Origin: Clostridia bacterium
GTDB taxonomy: Bacteria; Bacillota; Clostridia; Oscillospirales; CAG-272
Length of the DNA stretch: 52,668 nt
Assembly (NCBI GenBank): GCA_017461765.1
Contig: JAFTXO010000051.1
Coordinates: 1 to 52,668, forward strand
Direction of reading: 5' to 3'
Shown: one piece after another, positions 45,381 through 52,668 of the stretch
Layout: every line of letters starts with the position of its first letter
Numbering within the stretch: position 1 is the first letter of the stretch
Position numbers and translations under genes: made by a program
Notes under the pieces: model-generated
Told to the model about the DNA's origin: nothing
What the model saw: only the letters and a program-made list of their open reading frames with translations
Databases searched by the model: none

Positions 45381-48300
45381 TTCGACCTCCTTCTGCACAC
45401 TGCTCTGTGCTCGCAGTAATCGCAGGGGCTTTTATCTCCCCTTACAAGCGGTACAGCCTGTGCCTGTCCTTCAAGCATCTGAGAGCCTATTTTTCCGATT
45501 ATACTCTCAAGCTCGGAATAATACTCCTCAAATTTTTCGTTGCTTACAAAAACATCCTTTGCTCTTGACGGATATTTAGGAATGAATTTTCCGCTAAGCT
45601 CCTTTTCCTGAGCCTCAAGCACCTCTATATCATCAAGAAAGACGCCGTTTCTTTTTATGTTTTTATTTATTATATCCTTTTCGATGCTCTCTATCTCGGA
45701 GGAGGAAAGATCAGCCTCCAAATCGCTCTTTTCCTTGCCTATTCTCATAGGGAAATACAGTATTCCCGCAGGACGTATTTCAGAGGAATCGGAAAGGAGC
45801 TTTGTCTTAAATTCACACTCATCCATTTTACAAAGGGTAAAAAGATAGATAAGCATCTGCATATTAAGTCCGCTCTTTACCTCCTCATAGGAGAACTTTT
45901 TGCTTCCCGATTTATAATCAACGACTCTTACGTAGCAGATGCCGTTTTTTCTGTATATATCAACTCTGTCGGCAACACCGGAAAGAATTATTTTTGCTTT
46001 TTCACCGACCTTAAATTTAAGAGGCTTTGGCATACCGTCGCCGCCGGAGAAAGAAAGCTCGAAATATTCGGGGGAAAACTCGCTTTGAGCAAATTCCTCA
46101 ACGGTGCTTTTTATAAATATGATAAGATTTGAGCGAAGGATCGAGAAAAGATGCTTTATTTTCGCGCTTCTTACATTACCGGTGCATATAGCCTCGGTAT
46201 ATTCCTCGATTATCTCATCGACAAGCTTTTCGATCTCACTGTCGGTTATCTCGGAAAAATCAAGCTTACCCTCCTTTATTCTTTTGAGGAATTTTTCAAA
46301 AACCGCGTGAGAAAGGTATCCCACGTCTCTTGACTGGAACGATATTCTTGCGCCCGATTTTAATTTCAAAAGATATTTACAGTAATACTGGAACTTACAT
46401 TTTACAAAGGACTCTATCTTACTTTGAGAAAGATACATATGCTCACCGAATATTTTTTCGGCGCTCTTTTTACCCACATCGGAGCTTTCGTTCGAAAAAT
46501 TGCAAAATTCGTATTTTTCGTATCCGAGCGCTTCTCTTATTGCATCGGTCGAGGGATTGCTTATATATCCCGCATACTCCTTTGCTATCTCCCTTGTATA
46601 TATCTTATCTATAATAGGAAGCGACGATGTCATTATGATCCTTACGCTCGGCAAAAGCGCTTTTATTCTGTTAAAGGCTATTGACGGCTCTTTTTTATTT
46701 CCCACAATATCATTTTGCGGAGATAGAACGCACACGCTCCTTGAAGCGCAGCAAATACTGTTTTTGAAATTCAAGAGCTCGTTATCGGCTTTTATTTCGT
46801 CGTTTTCCGAAAGCATTATACCGTAGCTTTCAAGAAGAATCTTATCAGTATCGGTGAAAAACGAGCTTGATTGAACGCTTTGCGGAAACGCTCCCTCGGT
46901 AACACCCAAAACGAACACGTGCTTTATCGTATCGGTACGCAAGCCCGACGCCTCACCGACAGTCACCTTATCCTCACCTGTCGGTATAGAGCCCACATTA
47001 ACCCCTTCAAGAGCATAACGCAAAATACCCTCGAAATCCTCGGGGGAAACAACGATAGATCCCATCACGCTCGACACAGTGTCGAGGGCTTTTAAAAACA
47101 CGTTATATATCTGAGATATCTCAATAGCCTCGTCCTTCGGAGCGTCGGCTATTTCAGCCATCAGCTTCTTTTTTATCCTATGCTGCTCAAGAAGCTTATA
47201 AACCGCTACGCATATACTATCCGCTCCCTCAAGCTTTTCAAAGGCGTCGTGGAAGACACGAAGAGCCAAGAGCACCTTTTTTCGCGTAAGATTTATCCTT
47301 TCAAGCTTCTTAATCTGATATTCGCTCATCTCGCTTACGTATCCGTCGGGATTTGACGACCAATAATCGTCGTTAAGAAACTTTCTTCCGTAAATATTCC
47401 AGCGGTATATATACTCCTCAAGCTCATCAGCTTCGGCATCGGTTATGTCGGCATATCCGCATTTCATATAAGAAACGATATCCTGCGCCTTATAGCCCTC
47501 AACAGCTCTTATCGCGGAAAATACCGTTTTTATAAGCGGCTTTGCGGTAATGTCTGTGCGTGTGGAAAAATAATACGGAATACCGTATTTTTCAAAGGAT
47601 GTGTCGATAATTCCGCGATACGTGTCGCATGAACGCATGATCACGGCGATATCGGAATATCTTTCGCCCTGCATAATAAGCGAGGATATTTTGGACGCTA
47701 CGTATTCGCACTCATCAAACTCGTCATTTGGCAAAACGAGCGACACTCCCTCGCAAAAATTCTTTGACTTGGCACTGAAATTCCATATGTTTTCGTTAAG
47801 ATAGGAAAGCGCGTCCGTTTCATGAAGATGATCCTCGTTAAACGACACCTCCTCGACCTTTTTACCAAGTCGGCGGCACATTTTAAAAAAGCTTGAATAC
47901 GTTTTTGCGAGCTTAAGATATTGCATTTTTCCGTCCTTTGCGTAAGACGGCATATCAAAGGCTACAGTTACGTTATCAGCCTGCGATACTATACTGTAAA
48001 GAATATTGAACTGCGCTCCCGTAAAGCCGTGAAAGTCATCTATATAAACATCACAGCCCTCAAAAAAGGGATGCTCCTTCAAGGCGATATCGAGAGCCAT
48101 CATATCATCGTAAGGATCTGAGAAGCTATCGGAGAGAATACCCTCGTAGGTCTTATAAACGAGAGCAAGGTCGCTGAGCTTTTTCTTTTGGTGCGAGCTT
48201 TCAAGAAGCGATACGCTCTCTTCAAAGCGCTTTGGCGTTATACCGTAAGCCTTAAGCTCGGAAACCGCGGAAAGAAAGAGACTGACGCTTCCTTTTTCTC

Positions 48301-48634
48301 TTCCCTTTTTGATATCATATTCCGAAAGCTCATTTCGGCAAGCGCAAATCGCGCGGTACATTATCAGATTTTTGCCGCCTGCGTTTATATAATTATATTT
48401 TAGTCCGCCGTATTCTCTGAATACCTTATTTGCGAGACGGGTAAAGTTTACGGCTTCTATATAAAGCTGAGCGTCAGGCGAAAGCTGCTCGGCTATTATT
48501 CTTTCACATATAAGCGTTTTTTGCTCCGGAACTATCAAAAAAGCACGCTTTTTCGTTTCGGCATTCTGCTTTAATGCGCTTATTATGCGTGTGCTTTTTC
48601 CGCTTCCCTTATTTCCAAGCAATATCCTTACCAT
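45377..48634 (-). CDS. addB: Helicase-nuclease subunit AddB
   Basis: The 1085-residue partner of AddA. N-terminal Walker A GNKGSGKST (8-16) as in AddB; the helicase-like middle part is degenerate for unwinding. The C-terminal nuclease domain shows ILSGVADRVDIY and VVDYKSGSK, framed by four Cys for an iron-sulfur cluster: CKFQYYC near 765 and CDYCEHRAVC at the end (about 1070-1079). Its start lies 16 bp after the queG-like stop. Confidence 0.95.
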   Translation of the reverse strand: MVRILLGNKGSGKSTRIISALKQNAETKKRAFLIVPEQKTLICERIIAEQLSPDAQLYIEAVNFTRLANKVFREYGGLKYNYINAGGKNLIMYRAICACRNELSEYDIKKGREKGSVSLFLSAVSELKAYGITPKRFEESVSLLESSHQKKKLSDLALVYKTYEGILSDSFSDPYDDMMALDIALKEHPFFEGCDVYIDDFHGFTGAQFNILYSIVSQADNVTVAFDMPSYAKDGKMQYLKLAKTYSSFFKMCRRLGKKVEEVSFNEDHLHETDALSYLNENIWNFSAKSKNFCEGVSLVLPNDEFDECEYVASKISSLIMQGERYSDIAVIMRSCDTYRGIIDTSFEKYGIPYYFSTRTDITAKPLIKTVFSAIRAVEGYKAQDIVSYMKCGYADITDAEADELEEYIYRWNIYGRKFLNDDYWSSNPDGYVSEMSEYQIKKLERINLTRKKVLLALRVFHDAFEKLEGADSICVAVYKLLEQHRIKKKLMAEIADAPKDEAIEISQIYNVFLKALDTVSSVMGSIVVSPEDFEGILRYALEGVNVGSIPTGEDKVTVGEASGLRTDTIKHVFVLGVTEGAFPQSVQSSSFFTDTDKILLESYGIMLSENDEIKADNELLNFKNSICCASRSVCVLSPQNDIVGNKKEPSIAFNRIKALLPSVRIIMTSSLPIIDKIYTREIAKEYAGYISNPSTDAIREALGYEKYEFCNFSNESSDVGKKSAEKIFGEHMYLSQSKIESFVKCKFQYYCKYLLKLKSGARISFQSRDVGYLSHAVFEKFLKRIKEGKLDFSEITDSEIEKLVDEIIEEYTEAICTGNVRSAKIKHLFSILRSNLIIFIKSTVEEFAQSEFSPEYFELSFSGGDGMPKPLKFKVGEKAKIILSGVADRVDIYRKNGICYVRVVDYKSGSKKFSYEEVKSGLNMQMLIYLFTLCKMDECEFKTKLLSDSSEIRPAGILYFPMRIGKEKSDLEADLSSSEIESIEKDIINKNIKRNGVFLDDIEVLEAQEKELSGKFIPKYPSRAKDVFVSNEKFEEYYSELESIIGKIGSQMLEGQAQAVPLVRGDKSPCDYCEHRAVCRRRSK

Positions 48635-48650
48635 AGCGTGCTCCTTTTCT

Positions 48651-49481
48651 TTATTTTTTCAAGCTGTCCTCGTAAATTTTTGTGTTTCTTAATATTACCT
48701 CTCTGCCTCTCCATGAAAAGGGGCGGGAGAGAAATTCCTCATCGCTCATACCGTTAATAAGCTCTGAGGTGAGTGTGGTTATTACTTCCTTATCAAAGAA
48801 GTCTATCGGTGTATATTCCGCATTTTTCGTGTACGGACACACGTTCTGGCACACATCACAGCCCCAGATGCTTCCGTACTTAAGCATCATTTTTATTTCA
48901 TCAGGGGTAAGTATGCCCTTTTTTTGAGTTATAGCGGAAAGACATTCGCTCTTCGGACGGGGATCGTTCTCATCCATACAGTTTGACGGGCAGGCTCTGT
49001 GGCACGCTCCGCAGCCGTAACAGCGCTTCACCTCGGTAGAAAGATTATATTCAAGGCCGAGCTTAGCAGGAGAAAGATCCGTAATGATCTCACAAAGAAA
49101 TACGAACGAGGAATATTTTTCGTTTATCAAAAGCCCGTTATCTCCGATAAAGCCAAGACCGCCTATGCAAGCCGCGTGTACCTCGTCGATTGGTGAATGA
49201 TCGGCAAAAAGCTCGACCTTGGCAAATGGATGCTCTTTTTTGAAAAATTCCTTTACCTGTGTGCGTAATCCGTCGGTAAATTTATGATAATCTCTTACCG
49301 ATGCGTATACAGAAAGGTTCTTTGGTGTATGCTTGCTTCTGTACGGAAGGAGCATTATTATAACGCTTGAATCCTCATCGAGTCCCGCTTTTTCAAGAAG
49401 ATATTTTTTATATACCTTGCAGCTCGAAAGCGGTATACAGGAGAATAACTCTATTTTATTTTCATATAAAAGTCTTTTCAT
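48651..49481 (-). CDS. Epoxyqueuosine reductase-like protein (QueG family, short form)
   Basis: A 276-residue protein with two 4Fe-4S binding blocks, CYGCGACHRACP and CDVCQNVCP, at about 160-215, and a QueG-like N-terminal cobalamin-binding part with DHSPIDEVHAACIGGLGFIGDNGLL. QueG reduces epoxyqueuosine to queuosine in tRNA wobble positions. Compared with Escherichia QueG (about 380) it lacks the C-terminal HEAT-like region that helps hold tRNA, as do many Firmicute homologues, so another reductive role is possible. It overlaps gtrA-like by ATGA and precedes addB. Confidence 0.75.
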   Translation of the reverse strand: MKRLLYENKIELFSCIPLSSCKVYKKYLLEKAGLDEDSSVIIMLLPYRSKHTPKNLSVYASVRDYHKFTDGLRTQVKEFFKKEHPFAKVELFADHSPIDEVHAACIGGLGFIGDNGLLINEKYSSFVFLCEIITDLSPAKLGLEYNLSTEVKRCYGCGACHRACPSNCMDENDPRPKSECLSAITQKKGILTPDEIKMMLKYGSIWGCDVCQNVCPYTKNAEYTPIDFFDKEVITTLTSELINGMSDEEFLSRPFSWRGREVILRNTKIYEDSLKK

Positions 49482-49885
49482 TTTTCTTTTTTGAATATCA
49501 CAAATTTCGAAAGTGCGTAATTTATGATTATTACGATCACGTTTGACACTATTTTCATTATGATATCGTTTATATGTATAAGATCAACGAAGATAAACAT
49601 TATCAAGACATCAAGCACTCCGCTTGCCAATCTTGCAAGAAAGAACGAGCCTATTTCGAAAAGCAGCTTCTTTTTAGTCGTATTCTTGCTTTCGAAAACA
49701 ACCAATTTATTAGCAACAAATGCGAAAATAACAGACACTCCCCACGCCAAAACAGTAGATACGGTAACTCCTAAGGAGAGAGGATACGCAAAAAGCGCGT
49801 ACGCCGCTATATTCACAAGCGTCGTGAGTCCGCCGACTATAAGATAAAGGATCAGCTCCTTATGCTTTTTTAAAAAATTTATCAT
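49478..49885 (-). CDS. GtrA family membrane protein
   Basis: A 135-residue protein with four helices, of the GtrA/DPMS-type family thought to flip undecaprenyl-phosphate-glucose or related lipid-linked sugars. It opens with LILYLIVGGLTTLVNIAAYALF, the family signature, and ends with NYALSKFVIFKKEK. First gene of the operon, behind a consensus promoter and AGAGGT site. No GtrB glucosyltransferase is beside it, but a GtrII-like gene lies at the far end of the same run. Confidence 0.85.
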   Translation of the reverse strand: MINFLKKHKELILYLIVGGLTTLVNIAAYALFAYPLSLGVTVSTVLAWGVSVIFAFVANKLVVFESKNTTKKKLLFEIGSFFLARLASGVLDVLIMFIFVDLIHINDIIMKIVSNVIVIIINYALSKFVIFKKEK

Positions 49886-49923
49886 AAAATACCTCTTTTC
49901 AGCTTGTTTTATCGCTTATATAA

Positions 49924-49952
49924 TATTATATATCTTATACTTTGGTTTGTCA
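49924..49952 (-). promoter_or_regulatory. Promoter of the gtrA-queG-addBA-gtrII run
   Basis: On the minus strand TTGACA (49952-49947), 17-bp spacer and TATAAT (49929-49924), a perfect consensus, 38 bp before the start codon. Confidence 0.8.
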
Positions 49953-49987
49953 AGGTTATAAGGTGCAAGCTTTTTCGCAATTGACAC

Positions 49988-50016
49988 TTGAAATAAAAAA
50001 AATACTGTGTTAAAAT
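49988..50016 (+). promoter_or_regulatory. Promoter of the topoisomerase subunit gene
   Basis: TTGAAA (49988-49993), 17-bp spacer and TGTTAAAAT with -10 at 50011-50016. The same hexamers form the promoter of the EF-G-like gene. Confidence 0.7.
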
Positions 50017-50057
50017 ATATAGTAAGATACAAATTTATTACCAAACGGAGGACTAAA

Positions 50058-52043
50058 ATGTCTATAAAGGAGTATACAGACCAAAGTATTTCATCTCTTA
50101 AGGGTGCAGACCGTGTTCGTAAAAGACCTGCGGTTATTTTCGGCTCTGAGGGACTTGAGGGCTGCGAGCACTCGTTTTTTGAAATTCTTTCAAACTCAAT
50201 AGACGAAGCCCGTGAAGGTTACGGTGACGAGATCGTCGTTACTGTTTACAGTGACGGAACAATTGAGGTAGACGACCACGGACGCGGCGTTCCTCTGGAT
50301 TTCAACAAAAAGGAAAACAGATACAACTGGGAGCTCGTTTACTGCGAGCTTTATGCAGGCGGCAAATACGATAACAACAAAAAGGGTGCTTACAAATACT
50401 CTCTCGGTCTTAACGGACTGGGTGCTTGTGCGACACAGTATTCATCGGAATTTATGGACGTCTACTCCTTCAAGGGAAGCAAAATGTACGAAATACATTT
50501 TGAAAAGGGCGAGCCTGTGTCGGAGCTCAGCGTATCGGAGCTTGATAAAAAGCACAAGCGCACAGGAACACTCACAAGATGGCGTCCCGACCTTGAGGTG
50601 TTCACGGAAACGAAGATCCCGAAGGAATATTTCCTTGACGTTTTGCATAAGCAGGCTGTTGTAAATAAGGGGCTTAAGCTTGTTTTGGAATATCAGCTCG
50701 AAAGCGGTTCCTTCGAGGAGAGCGAATTCATATATGAAAACGGCATTTCCGATTACATCAACGAGATCACCGAAAACAACTCCCTTACTGCTCCTGTGCT
50801 TTGGGAAACTGAAACGAGCGGACGCGACCGTGCTGATAAGGACGATTACGAGCTGAAGGCTCAGATATCGTTCTGTGTTTCAAATACCGTAAATATGCTC
50901 GAGTATTACCACAACTCAAGCTTTCTTGAGCACGGCGGATCTCCCGATAAAGCGGTAAAGCGCGCGTTTACCATTGAGATGGACAAGTACCTTAAGGACA
51001 ACAACAAATATTTAAAGAACGAAGCAAAGATCACCTTTGCCGATATTCAGGACTGTCTTGTTCTCGTTATAAACAGCTTTTCAACACAGACATCATATGA
51101 AAACCAGACAAAGAAATCGATAACCAACAAATTTATTGAGGATGCTCTCTGCTCTTTTATGCGCAGACAGCTTGAGGTTTATTTTGCTGAAAACTCCGCG
51201 CAGGCAGAGCTTTTTGCAAATCAAGTGCTTGTAAACAAGCGCTCAAGAGAAAAGGCGGAGTCTACCCGTCTTGATTTAAAAAAGAAGCTCGCCACCTCGA
51301 CCGATATAACTCAAAGGGTTGAAAAGTTCGTTTCGTGCAGATCAAAGGATCCCGATATTCGCGAGCTTTATATAGTTGAGGGTGACTCCGCTCTTACCTC
51401 CTGTAAGCTCGGACGCGATGCGGAATTCCAAGCGATAATCCCTGTAAGAGGTAAGACACTTAACTGTCTTAAAAGCAATTACGATAAGATATTCAAAAAC
51501 GATATCATAGTTGATCTTCTGAAGGTCATCGGCTGCGGCGTCGAGGTAAAATCAAAAAACAAGGACGATATGGCATCGTTCAATCTTGACAATCTCAGAT
51601 GGCGCAGAATAGTTATCTGTACCGATGCCGACGAGGACGGCTTCCAGATAAGAACGCTTCTTCTTACCATGTTTTACAGACTTCTTCCCACTCTTATAAA
51701 AGAGGGCAAGATATTTATCGCGGAGTCTCCGCTTTACGAAATAACAACATCCAAGGGCAAGATATTCTTCGCCTACAACGAGGCTGAAAAGGCTGAGATC
51801 CTTGATGAGCTTGAAGATACGAAATATACTATCCAGCGTTCAAAGGGACTTGGCGAGAACGAGCCCGATATGATGTGGCAGACCACTATGAATCCCGAAA
51901 CAAGGCGCTTAATACAGGTAAATCCCGCTGACGAGGAGCAGACGCGCATCATATTCGAAACGCTTCTCGGCGACGATCTTCCCGCCCGCAAGCAATTTAT
52001 TGCGGAAAACGGCGCGAGGTATATGGATGTTGCAGACATATGA
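50058..52043 (+). CDS. Divergent type IIA topoisomerase B subunit (GyrB/ParE-like)
   Basis: A 661-residue ATPase subunit. The GHKL domain has FEILSNSIDEA (Glu42, Asn46) and DDHGRGVP (Asp73), then GLNGLGACATQ where gyrases have GLHGVGASVVNA. The Toprim part shows VEGDSALTSCKLGRD (gyrases: EGDSAGGSAKQGRD), PVRGKTLNC and CTDADEDGFQIRTLLL. The C-terminus has QRSKGLGENEPDMMW. The order and length fit ParE/GyrB, but several near-invariant positions differ, so it is probably a second, specialised topoisomerase. No A subunit is seen in the window. The start at 50058 follows CGGAGG; an upstream ATG at 50007 is unlikely. Confidence 0.85.
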   Translation: MSIKEYTDQSISSLKGADRVRKRPAVIFGSEGLEGCEHSFFEILSNSIDEAREGYGDEIVVTVYSDGTIEVDDHGRGVPLDFNKKENRYNWELVYCELYAGGKYDNNKKGAYKYSLGLNGLGACATQYSSEFMDVYSFKGSKMYEIHFEKGEPVSELSVSELDKKHKRTGTLTRWRPDLEVFTETKIPKEYFLDVLHKQAVVNKGLKLVLEYQLESGSFEESEFIYENGISDYINEITENNSLTAPVLWETETSGRDRADKDDYELKAQISFCVSNTVNMLEYYHNSSFLEHGGSPDKAVKRAFTIEMDKYLKDNNKYLKNEAKITFADIQDCLVLVINSFSTQTSYENQTKKSITNKFIEDALCSFMRRQLEVYFAENSAQAELFANQVLVNKRSREKAESTRLDLKKKLATSTDITQRVEKFVSCRSKDPDIRELYIVEGDSALTSCKLGRDAEFQAIIPVRGKTLNCLKSNYDKIFKNDIIVDLLKVIGCGVEVKSKNKDDMASFNLDNLRWRRIVICTDADEDGFQIRTLLLTMFYRLLPTLIKEGKIFIAESPLYEITTSKGKIFFAYNEAEKAEILDELEDTKYTIQRSKGLGENEPDMMWQTTMNPETRRLIQVNPADEEQTRIIFETLLGDDLPARKQFIAENGARYMDVADI

Positions 52044-52492
52044 CGGGGCAGGACGAGCTTTTTATGCGCGAGGCGCTTTCGCTTGCACAGTGCGCCGCTT
52101 CCGAGGATGAGGTTCCCGTAGGAGCTCTTATTGTCCGTGACGGCAAGGTAATAGCGAGAGCATACAACACTCGCGAAAAGGATAAAAATCCGCTTTATCA
52201 TGCGGAGATAAAGGCGATCGATCAAGCCTGTAAGGCTCTTTGCGGCTGGCGGCTCGTCGGTTGCACACTTTATGTAACGTTAGAGCCGTGCCCTATGTGC
52301 GCGGGAGCTATTATAAATTCAAGGATCGAGCGCGTCGTGTACGGAGCTTACGATAACAAAGCAGGCTCATTCAGCACTATGATCGATCTTACCGATTACC
52401 CACTCTTCAAGCCCGAAATAACAGGCGGCGTTCTCAAGGACGAATGCTCCGCCATACTTTCAAGCTTTTTCAAAAAGAAAAGGCAAGCATAA
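52040..52492 (+). CDS. tadA: tRNA adenosine(34) deaminase TadA
   Basis: Converts A34 to inosine in tRNA-Arg(ACG). The 150-residue protein has the zinc deaminase motifs HAE (His54, Glu56) and PCPMC (Cys84, Cys87), with GWRLVGCTLYVTLEPC typical of TadA. NPLYHAE replaces the common NPTAHAE. The ATG overlaps the stop of the topoisomerase gene (ATGA), so the two are coupled. No clear terminator follows, only a weak CAAGC/GCTTG stem. Confidence 0.92.
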   Translation: MTGQDELFMREALSLAQCAASEDEVPVGALIVRDGKVIARAYNTREKDKNPLYHAEIKAIDQACKALCGWRLVGCTLYVTLEPCPMCAGAIINSRIERVVYGAYDNKAGSFSTMIDLTDYPLFKPEITGGVLKDECSAILSSFFKKKRQA

Positions 52493-52505
52493 GACGCTTG
52501 ACTAT

Positions 52506-52668
52506 AAAAATAAAGAGACTGTCGCTAACTGATGTGCCCCCTGTCAAGTAGACAGTGAAAAAAACAAAAAGAATTTACAATTTAAAAAAGATTCTTTCAT
52601 CTCCCCCTGCTGCGCAGCAGGGGGAGATTTTCGTCACGCTGCGGCGCGATGGAACTCCATCGGAGTCA
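52506..52668. mobile_element. Start of a second hairpin-rich repeat element (cut by window edge)
   Basis: AAAGAGACTGTCGCTAACTGATGT (from about 52514) resembles the left end of the element at 16.6 kb (AAAGAGGTTGTCGT then CTGATGT). It runs into CTGTC-AAGTA-GACAG and a GTAGACAGTGAAAAAA stretch similar to the IS3-type end at position 124 (GTAGACACTAAAAAA). Then follow a perfect 26-bp palindrome centred in CTGCTGCGCAGCAG (about 52602-52627) and GATGGA-AC-TCCATC. It may be a MITE or the beginning of an IS whose transposase lies outside. Confidence 0.45.

Overview
The window looks like a chromosomal segment of a low- to mid-GC Firmicute of the class Clostridia, probably a gut-type lineage. The signs are AGGAGG-type ribosome binding sites, vegetative promoters with 17-bp spacing and extended -10 elements, AddAB instead of RecBCD, RNase M5, a YwiB/DUF1934 protein, lipobox lipoproteins and an OmpR-type two-component pair. 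Genus or species cannot be fixed from the sequence. No rRNA, tRNA, CRISPR array or prophage is visible.

Layout. 1-125: end of an IS3-type element whose transposase runs out of the window. 128-3056: GT-C-like membrane protein and SGNH/SASA-type esterase (minus). 3236-8895: Na/phosphate symporter behind a Pho-box-like repeat, an EF-G-like GTPase, and a MATE transporter with a TTG start (plus). 8966-11199: rbfA-nrnA-truB (minus). 11407-12633: rmuC. 12697-13488: Tyr-phosphatase family protein (minus). 13605-16549: cysE, ywiB-like, holA, rnmV, a tightly overlapping operon. 16612-17000: MITE-like element made of hairpins. 17028-27263: five-gene minus-strand operon (large coiled-coil membrane protein, MoxR ATPase, DUF58, two VWA membrane proteins). 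27264-27854: long non-coding gap with inverted repeats. 27855-32575: two lipoproteins, one a polysaccharide deacetylase with discoidin-like modules. 32799-36289: WYL regulator and copper ATPase with a C-terminal CopZ-like domain. 36436-38362: two-component system, divergent from a Cthe_2159-type lipoprotein (38572-40305). 40400-49885: minus-strand operon gtrA-like, queG-like, addB, addA, GtrII-like. 50058-52492: divergent type IIA topoisomerase B subunit and tadA. 52506-52668: start of a second hairpin-rich repeat, possibly with another IS3-type end.

How the genes fit together. The window is mostly housekeeping genes (tRNA and rRNA maturation, replication clamp loading, recombination, cysteine synthesis) mixed with envelope functions (glycosyl transfer, lipoproteins, deacetylase, MoxR/VWA complex). 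The points most worth a second look are: the hairpin-array element at 16.6-17.0 kb and its relative at the right edge; an internal ribosome binding site and ATG that could make a free CopZ-like chaperone from the 3' end of copA; the MoxR operon with a repeat-expanded tail and a giant coiled-coil partner; the divergent topoisomerase subunit with no A subunit beside it; the Pho-box-like repeats before the phosphate symporter; and the 27.3-27.8 kb gap.
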